A stretch of 5,047 nt of DNA from positions 1 to 5,047 of the forward strand of contig DAHVFI010000074.1 in assembly GCA_027317045.1 (NCBI GenBank), written 5' to 3'. Source of the DNA: Gammaproteobacteria bacterium. Lineage in GTDB: Bacteria; Pseudomonadota; Gammaproteobacteria; Natronospirales; REEB76. The notes under the pieces are model-generated. The model searched no databases. It saw only the letters and a program-made list of their open reading frames with translations, and had not been told where the DNA came from. The translations under genes were made by a program, and so were the position numbers. Below, one piece after another: positions 1-5,047 of this stretch. How positions within the stretch are numbered: position 1 is the first letter of the stretch; every line of letters starts with the position of its first letter.

Positions 1-669
1 CTGAAACCCATATTGATCTGGCGGCCCAACCGGGTTGCGTGTGTTGCGGGCAGCTTATTTGTCACGGTAATTGTTCTGGCAGCTTTGATCTTCATGTTCG
101 ACAGACCACTCGAATCTGTTATCCGGGTCACCCCTATTGAAATACGTTTGATATCGACTGCGGCCTCTGCGCAAGTTGCTTTGAAGTCGAAACATGTAAA
201 ATTCGAACATCGCCATGAAACCGAGGCGATCCTGAAACCATTGTATCTTGTGAGGCCAAAAAAGATTCCGCTGAAGATTATTGCGCCGCCTTTGCCAAAA
301 CCCGTGGATTGGCAGCAGCAGATAGAGATGAGCGTTAAAAGCCAGACCCAAAGTGTCTCAAACCCGACTGGGCTCATGTTGAACAAGATTCCAATAGTGA
401 CCCCTTTGCAGCAAGCCTTGAACGCACCCCGCAAGCCGGAGAGCATGCAGAATGGTGGGAGTTACCGCTCCATTTACGGCGGCACCATCCTGAAATCCGA
501 CGGCATGTGCGGTGAGTTGCAGACCATCCAGATCGGCCCTTCTCCGTCCAATCGGGTAAGCATCGCATTTCCAGGCCATCACTGCGCTGGTGATTACCAA
601 CCGAGCATGAACGAAGAGTTAGCAAAATGGGTGGATCAGGAGGCAAAGAAACACCCGCCGCCGCGTTGA
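1..669 (+). CDS. Unrecognised single-pass membrane protein with periplasmic two-cysteine C-terminal segment (5' end probably outside window)
   Basis: I do not recognise this protein. The frame is open from base 1. The first possible start inside is a TTG at 13 with no ribosome binding site in the 12 bases before it, so the true start may lie upstream. Numbering from that TTG (218 residues), basic residues R4 and R7 precede one hydrophobic helix at about 8-29, which predicts a cytoplasmic N-terminus and a periplasmic body. A Pro/Lys-rich stretch at about 80-98 (KKIPLKIIAPPLPKP) resembles the spacer of TonB-like or secretion-system bitopic proteins, but no TonB C-terminal domain follows. The C-terminal part looks folded, with C166 and C191 that could form a disulfide, and ends in a charged, Pro-rich tail (KKHPPPR). 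By eye its base composition is more AT-rich than its neighbours. It converges on yadH with 9 bp between the stop codons. That it is a gene is fairly secure; its function is unknown. Confidence 0.7.
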   Translation: MKPILIWRPNRVACVAGSLFVTVIVLAALIFMFDRPLESVIRVTPIEIRLISTAASAQVALKSKHVKFEHRHETEAILKPLYLVRPKKIPLKIIAPPLPKPVDWQQQIEMSVKSQTQSVSNPTGLMLNKIPIVTPLQQALNAPRKPESMQNGGSYRSIYGGTILKSDGMCGELQTIQIGPSPSNRVSIAFPGHHCAGDYQPSMNEELAKWVDQEAKKHPPPR

Positions 670-681
670 GGACGTTCCTCA
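667..681. terminator. Perfect inverted repeat between convergent genes, possible bidirectional hairpin
   Basis: TGAGGA-CGT-TCCTCA is a perfect 6-bp inverted repeat with a 3-base loop. The left arm starts with the TGA stop of the plus-strand gene (667-669). The right arm ends with the complement of the TGA stop of yadH (679-681). Its place between convergent genes suggests a bidirectional 3'-end hairpin. Neither strand has a U-tract after the stem and the stem is short, so it is not a canonical intrinsic terminator; it could instead stabilise the 3' ends of the mRNAs. Confidence 0.35.
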
Positions 682-1461
682 GGTACGCAAGCCCACGCCT
701 TTGTTCAGCAGCAACAGGCTGAAGCTGAACAGGCCCAGAATGAATAGCAGAATGATGGCGTAGGCGCTGCCGATGCTGATGTCGGAGACACCGAGGATAC
801 CGTAGCGGAAGGCATTCACCATGTAGAGAATGGGGTTGGCCCTGGATATGTGTTGCCACACCTCGGGCAGCAGGTGAATGGAATAGAACACGCCGCCCAG
901 ATAGGTGAGTGGCGTGAGGATGAAGGTCGGGATGATGGTAACGTCGTCGAACTTCTTGGCAAACACCGCGTTGATGAAACCACCCAGCGAAAACACCACC
1001 GCCGCCAGGATCACAACCGAGACGGTGATGAGCGGATGTACCACGTGCAGGTGGGTGAAGAACAACGAGATGATGGTGACGATGATGCCCACCAGGAGGC
1101 CGCGCACCACGCCGCCCGCCACGTAACCCAGCACGATGTAGGCATTCGGCAGCGGCGACACCAGCAGCTCTTCCACATGGCGGCCGAATTTGGCGCCGAA
1201 GAACGACGACACCACATTGGCGTAGGAGTTGTTTATCACCGCCATCATGATGAGACCGGGAGCCAGGAACGCCATATAACTGTAACCGCCCATCTGCCCC
1301 ACGCGACTGCCGATGAGCCCGCCGAAGATGATGAAATACAGCGTCATGCTGATGGCCGGCGGCACCAGTGTCTGTATCCAGATTCGCAGCACCCGTACCA
1401 GTTCACGCATGACGATGGTCTGGAAGCCGATATAGTTTTCGCGAAATCTGCTGACTCGCAT
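679..1461 (-). CDS. yadH: ABC-2 type transporter permease, YadH family
   Basis: Inner-membrane permease subunit of a two-component ABC-2 exporter; it would pair with the YadG-type ATPase encoded just upstream. From the ATG at 1461 it is 260 residues, close to the 256 of E. coli YadH, and it follows that protein along its whole length. Shared segments include RIWIQTLVPP (about 26-35), LYFIIFGGLIGSR (41-53), SSFFGAKF (85-92) and the C-terminal LTPLTYLGGVFY (182-193), followed by LP, W and NP..Y (198-213). Six hydrophobic segments are visible at about 31-51, 62-82, 107-133, 143-167, 174-195 and 233-252. The ATG at 1461 is preferred over an in-frame TTG at 1470 because AAGGG sits 9 bases before the ATG but directly against the TTG. 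The start is 5 bp after the yadG stop, so translation is probably coupled. The substrate is unknown; E. coli YadGH is itself poorly characterised. Confidence 0.95.
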   Translation of the reverse strand: MRVSRFRENYIGFQTIVMRELVRVLRIWIQTLVPPAISMTLYFIIFGGLIGSRVGQMGGYSYMAFLAPGLIMMAVINNSYANVVSSFFGAKFGRHVEELLVSPLPNAYIVLGYVAGGVVRGLLVGIIVTIISLFFTHLHVVHPLITVSVVILAAVVFSLGGFINAVFAKKFDDVTIIPTFILTPLTYLGGVFYSIHLLPEVWQHISRANPILYMVNAFRYGILGVSDISIGSAYAIILLFILGLFSFSLLLLNKGVGLRT

Positions 1462-1466
1462 GGCGA

Positions 1467-2381
<915 letters not shown>

Positions 2382-2701
2382 GGACGGATGCAAACATTCC
2401 GGCGCGGGTTATTTTGGGCGCTAATGATACCGCAAAAGAAAAGCTCAGCGGTTTGCATCGCATCCAATTCAGTAGGCTGGAAACGGAGTTTGGCCGTACG
2501 CTGCCCGTGTTGGCATGGGTCTATCGGTCGCAGCCGCCGGCAGCATGAACGGTGATCTGGACTTTCCATCCGAATGGAAGAAATCCCGTGGGAATTCCCC
2601 TAGACTGGCCTCGTTGGCAGGTTGGAACAACCCATGCACTGCATTCAAGACTGAAGTCTGGGATGCGAATCAATCAATACTATAGTTGCAACGGCTGACC
2701 G
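2382..2701. other. 320-bp non-coding gap between divergent genes, with clustered short inverted repeats
   Basis: This gap should hold the promoters of yadG (leftward) and the DUF2062 gene (rightward). I see no tRNA, and no reading frame in it resembles a known protein. It contains four short inverted repeats in about 100 bp: TTCCAT-CCGA-ATGGAA (2564-2579), GGGAATTCCC (2590-2599, perfect palindrome), GGTTG-GAA-CAACC (2620-2632) and AGACT-GA-AGTCT (2648-2659). None has a T-tract after it, so they are not obvious terminators; operator sites or leader structures are possible. On the minus strand TATCAT (2429-2424) is a -10-like match about 43 bases before yadG, without a good -35 partner. Confidence 0.5.
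2678..2686 (+). promoter_or_regulatory. Weak -10-like sequence upstream of the DUF2062 gene
   Basis: The stretch TACTATAGT offers two overlapping -10-like hexamers (TACTAT and TATAGT) in an AT-rich patch just upstream of the ATG at 2702. No recognisable -35 box lies 16-18 bases before either. The AGACT-GA-AGTCT inverted repeat (2648-2659) falls roughly where a -35 region would be, so an activator-dependent promoter is conceivable. The implied leader would be very short. This is only a weak pattern match. Confidence 0.2.
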
Positions 2702-3184
2702 ATGAAACTACGTGATCACAAACTGGCATGCTTGATCCTCGAGCTTCTGAGCCAGGGCATCACGCCCCACAAGATTGCGCTCACCGTCGCCCTGGGTGTG
2801 GTGCTAGGGGTGACCCCGGTGCTCGGCAGCACCACGCTACTGTGCGCCGCCGCTGCGCTGGTGTTCGGCATTAACCTGCCGCTGATTCAGGTGGTGAACT
2901 ATCTGGTTTATCCCCTGCAACTGCTGTTGTTGATTCCCTTCATCCAGGCCGGCCAATGGCTGTTTCGCCAGCCGCCCTTGCCGTTCTCGTTTGCGCAACT
3001 TACGGCGCTGCTGCGGTTGAGATTCTGGCAGACCCTGGCGATGCTGTGGGAATACACCCTGCACGGGTTGATCGCATGGCTGATCCTGGGCGGGATAGCC
3101 GCGCTCATTATCTATATAGTATCGCGTCCAATCCTCGGGTACCTGATCGTGAGAAAGACCGCCAGCGAGAAGCATCTTGATTAG
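2702..3184 (+). CDS. DUF2062 domain-containing membrane protein
   Basis: Small inner-membrane protein of 160 residues carrying the DUF2062 fold across most of its length. The family hallmark is the segment at about 21-48 (TPHKIALTVALGVVLGVTPV, then LGSTTLL), where a conserved G-rich helix meets P39 and G42-S43. Hydrophobic segments lie at about 25-56, 61-82 and 120-148. A Pro-rich amphipathic loop with RQPPLPF (89-95) sits between the second and third, and a short basic tail (RKTASEKHLD) ends the protein. The ATG at 2702 gives a family-like length and is kept although no clear Shine-Dalgarno precedes it (the upstream bases are ACGGCTGACCG). It is divergent from yadG across 320 bp and converges on the DUF192 gene, whose stop codon is immediately adjacent. 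The biochemical role of DUF2062 proteins is not established; some members are fused to glycosyltransferases, but nothing of that kind is seen here. Confidence 0.9.
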   Translation: MKLRDHKLACLILELLSQGITPHKIALTVALGVVLGVTPVLGSTTLLCAAAALVFGINLPLIQVVNYLVYPLQLLLLIPFIQAGQWLFRQPPLPFSFAQLTALLRLRFWQTLAMLWEYTLHGLIAWLILGGIAALIIYIVSRPILGYLIVRKTASEKHLD

Positions 3185-3628
3185 TTAGCGGACAGCGAAC
3201 GTGTCTCCAGGTTGTATCCCGAGGTTGGCTGCCACACCGGCCTTGAGTTCCAGCACGTACTTTGCGGGTGCCGCACTGGCATATGTGGGGCAGGGATCCA
3301 TCTTGCAAGGCGGCGTGTCCGCCGACACGTTGATGAGCCGGCGCTGGGCATCGAAGAACAGGATATCCAGCGGAATGAGTGTGTGCTTCATCCAGAAATA
3401 GCGCAGCTGCGCATCGTGGTAAATGAATAACATGCCGTGGTCAGATGTCAGGTGTGTGCGGTACATCAGGCCACGATCCCGCGCGGCTTCCGTTCTCGCG
3501 ATTTCCACACTGAAACTATGCCCCGCGAGTTTCACGTGGGATCCCGCGGGGTTCGCCGCAAACACGGCCGACGTGGCAATGAACAAGGCAAACAGCAAGT
3601 TTCGGTTCAAAATAGATGGACGGCGCAT
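3185..3628 (-). CDS. Exported DUF192 (UPF0127) family protein
   Basis: Predicted secreted or periplasmic protein of 147 residues. From the ATG at 3628, a basic start (MRRPSILNRN) and a hydrophobic core lead to a probable signal peptidase I site after A24 (SAVFA). The mature part is one DUF192 domain with the family motifs RGLMYR (52-57), GMLF (65-68), FWMKHT (78-83), IPLDILF (85-91) and YVLEL (124-128), ending in G-D-F. C108 and C113, in the insert CKMDPC, could form a disulfide in the periplasm. An ATG at 3634 would add two residues. GGGAG (3642-3638) is 3 bases from that ATG but 9 from the one at 3628, so the latter is preferred; the choice is not certain. The gene starts about 20 bp after the stop of the PlaB-like lipase gene on the same strand, which suggests a shared transcript. 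The molecular function of DUF192 is unknown. Confidence 0.92.
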   Translation of the reverse strand: MRRPSILNRNLLFALFIATSAVFAANPAGSHVKLAGHSFSVEIARTEAARDRGLMYRTHLTSDHGMLFIYHDAQLRYFWMKHTLIPLDILFFDAQRRLINVSADTPPCKMDPCPTYASAAPAKYVLELKAGVAANLGIQPGDTFAVR

Positions 3629-3637
3629 CAGCATTTT

Positions 3638-3642
3638 CTCCC
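3638..3642 (-). promoter_or_regulatory. Ribosome binding site of the DUF192 gene
   Basis: GGGAG on the minus strand lies between the lipase stop codon and the DUF192 start, 9 bases before the ATG at 3628 and 3 before the ATG at 3634. Its spacing favours the shorter protein. A well-formed site here means the gene has its own translation initiation even if it is co-transcribed with the lipase gene. Confidence 0.6.
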
Positions 3643-3648
3643 GATGAT

Positions 3649-5047
3649 TTAATTGATGGGCGCGCCCGGCGGCTGCTTGGTGAAATCTTGCGGTGAAGGA
3701 TTCTGGGTCAGGCGGTACACGCCCTCTCGTATGATGCGGCGCATGACGATCTCCACGATCGTGGTTTGGTTGGGTTTGATGAGATTCTTGAGATTATCCG
3801 CCGTCGCCTTAAGGGTCGCCGGCTGATAGAGCACGAAGCCATCCTGGGGGTAGGGCACCACGTGTAGGCCGAGGCTGTCGCCGGGCGGCAGCGCTGGCCG
3901 CAATTGTCGACCTTTGTACATCACCGCCGGGCCGCCCAGCATGCGGGTGTAATTGACGTAGTAGGTGATGGTGCCGGGATCCAGGTGATTGCGCTGGCGG
4001 TCGATGAAAAATCCCGGCGGCAGGTGGTTGGGGCTATTGTCTTTGCCGGCCGTGAGAATGATATCGAAATCCTTGATGGCATTGCCCTGGTCGTCGCGCA
4101 CCCGGAAGATGAGCATGCAGCAGGGATCCACGATCACCTGATGATCGAAGCGACCGAGACTGCCGCGGTCCTCCACCTGTTCCTGCTGTTGGACCTCCGC
4201 AGTTTGGACACGGAAACTATCAAATAGCGCGGCGTAATCCTTGAGGGTGTTGACCCGCAGGCATTGCAGAATGCCCGTCACGGTGGCATTGGGGGTGGCA
4301 TCGGCGGGAATACTGCGCATGATGCCCATGCGCAGGTCCGAATGACAGACGCCGGGGATTACCGCCAACGGCACCGCCGGTGAAATTTCCGGTGCCCCGG
4401 CCTGCAGCAGCGGAGCGCTGAAACCCAGTTTCGATTTTTTGTCCGTCACCGGCGCTTGCTGTTCCAGGCACACATGGGTGTAATTCAGGTTGGCCGCCAC
4501 CACCCGGACCACGCCGTCGGAACCCATCTCGGCCGTGTAGCTGTTGACGAAATCATAGAGATGCGGGTCGTGGGACTGGCCGGTGAGCACGAAGGGAAAC
4601 AAGCCCTGCGGGCCGATATAAGCCGCGCCCTGTTGCAGCCATTCGAGATTGAGCTTGAGACTCTGGGGACTGCCCAGCTCCAGCCATTCCAGTACGCCGG
4701 TGCCCACAACCACGCCCTCGAACCAGGCCTTGAGACGCGAGAGTTTGGAAAGCCCCAGTTGCACCAACGCCGAACCGAAGTTCGCGGGCGCCAGCATGAT
4801 GAGATGACTCAGGGGCGGATGCTTGCGGCCGGCGCTGATATAGAAATGCTGCAGCCAGGCGCGGATCACCGGGCAGCCGGTGGAGTGGGTAATGCAGGCA
4901 ATACGCCGCCCCCGTTTCAGGGCATCGCCCACCTCCCGTTCCAAGGCCGTCTGGAAGGCGCGGGCAATATCCGGGATGGTGACTTCGTTGTGGAAACTGA
5001 TGTATTCCGACAGCCAGAGGTTGCGTACCTCGATGTCCAGATCGGGT
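3649..5047 (-). CDS. plaB: PlaB-family phospholipase A/lysophospholipase-like alpha/beta hydrolase (N-terminus cut by window edge)
   Basis: Predicted serine lipase with 465 residues visible. The frame stays open to the right edge; an internal TTG at 4944 is an unlikely start, since it would remove the first strands of the hydrolase fold. Numbered from that TTG, the nucleophile elbow is THSTG with S21 (codon 4884-4882), where the first residue is Thr rather than the usual Gly. The acid is D143 in GSDGVV (4518-4516) and the base is H201 in GVCHSD (4344-4342). Legionella PlaB is reported to use Ser85, Asp203 and His251 in THSTG, GSDGVV and SHS motifs; the Ser-Asp spacing here is 122 against 118 and Asp-His is 58 against 48. 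After the hydrolase domain comes a beta-rich C-terminal region (about 265-431), as in PlaB, ending in a Pro-rich tail. By comparison with PlaB about 30 residues are missing at the N-terminus. Known members act on phospholipids at the outer membrane; the substrate here is inferred. The DUF192 gene follows closely. Confidence 0.85.
   Translation of the reverse strand, partial: PDLDIEVRNLWLSEYISFHNEVTIPDIARAFQTALEREVGDALKRGRRIACITHSTGCPVIRAWLQHFYISAGRKHPPLSHLIMLAPANFGSALVQLGLSKLSRLKAWFEGVVVGTGVLEWLELGSPQSLKLNLEWLQQGAAYIGPQGLFPFVLTGQSHDPHLYDFVNSYTAEMGSDGVVRVVAANLNYTHVCLEQQAPVTDKKSKLGFSAPLLQAGAPEISPAVPLAVIPGVCHSDLRMGIMRSIPADATPNATVTGILQCLRVNTLKDYAALFDSFRVQTAEVQQQEQVEDRGSLGRFDHQVIVDPCCMLIFRVRDDQGNAIKDFDIILTAGKDNSPNHLPPGFFIDRQRNHLDPGTITYYVNYTRMLGGPAVMYKGRQLRPALPPGDSLGLHVVPYPQDGFVLYQPATLKATADNLKNLIKPNQTTIVEIVMRRIIREGVYRLTQNPSPQDFTKQPPGAPIN

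Noticed and set aside
374..859. Open frame of 161 codons on the minus strand spanning the gene 1/yadH junction
   Set aside because: It overlaps the C-terminal half of gene 1 and the end of yadH in other frames, and gives a His/Arg/Ser/Cys-rich sequence without family resemblance.
2382..2701. tRNA or small RNA gene in the gap
   Set aside because: I looked for a tRNA cloverleaf and for a stem followed by a T-tract; neither is present on either strand by eye.
3649..4944. Lipase gene starting at the internal TTG at 4944
   Set aside because: The frame continues without a stop for 34 more codons to the window edge, and a start so close to the nucleophile serine would delete the beginning of the hydrolase fold.

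Overview
The window looks like a chromosomal segment of a gammaproteobacterium with moderately high GC. The basis is close family resemblance of two proteins to E. coli YadG/YadH and of a third to the PlaB phospholipases known from Legionella and Pseudomonas. Species cannot be assigned from the sequence alone. Six protein-coding genes are supported, two of them running off the window edges. I see no rRNA, tRNA, CRISPR array, insertion sequence or phage gene.

Layout: (1) 1-669, plus strand: 3' part, or nearly all, of an unrecognised single-pass membrane protein with a Pro/Lys-rich linker and a two-cysteine C-terminal segment. (2) 679-2381, minus strand: a two-gene ABC-2 exporter operon, yadG (ATPase) then yadH (permease), 5 bp apart. 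It converges on gene 1, and a 15-bp perfect inverted repeat carries the stop codons of both genes. (3) 2382-2701: the only sizeable non-coding gap, between divergent yadG and the DUF2062 gene; it holds several short inverted repeats and only weak promoter-like matches. (4) 2702-3184, plus strand: a small DUF2062 membrane protein. (5) 3185-3628, minus strand: an exported DUF192 protein whose stop codon abuts the DUF2062 stop with no base between. (6) 3649-5047, minus strand: a PlaB-family phospholipase/lipase, cut by the right edge, with all three catalytic motifs (THSTG, GSDGVV, HS) at family-like spacing. It lies directly upstream of the DUF192 gene and probably shares its transcript.

How the genes work together: yadG and yadH make one transporter. 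The lipase and the DUF192 protein form a plausible operon, but a functional link between them is only inferred. Most of the window is ordinary envelope-related housekeeping or accessory content. The most noteworthy items are the PlaB-like lipase, its DUF192 partner and the unrecognised gene 1. I found no convincing evidence of a new multi-gene system.
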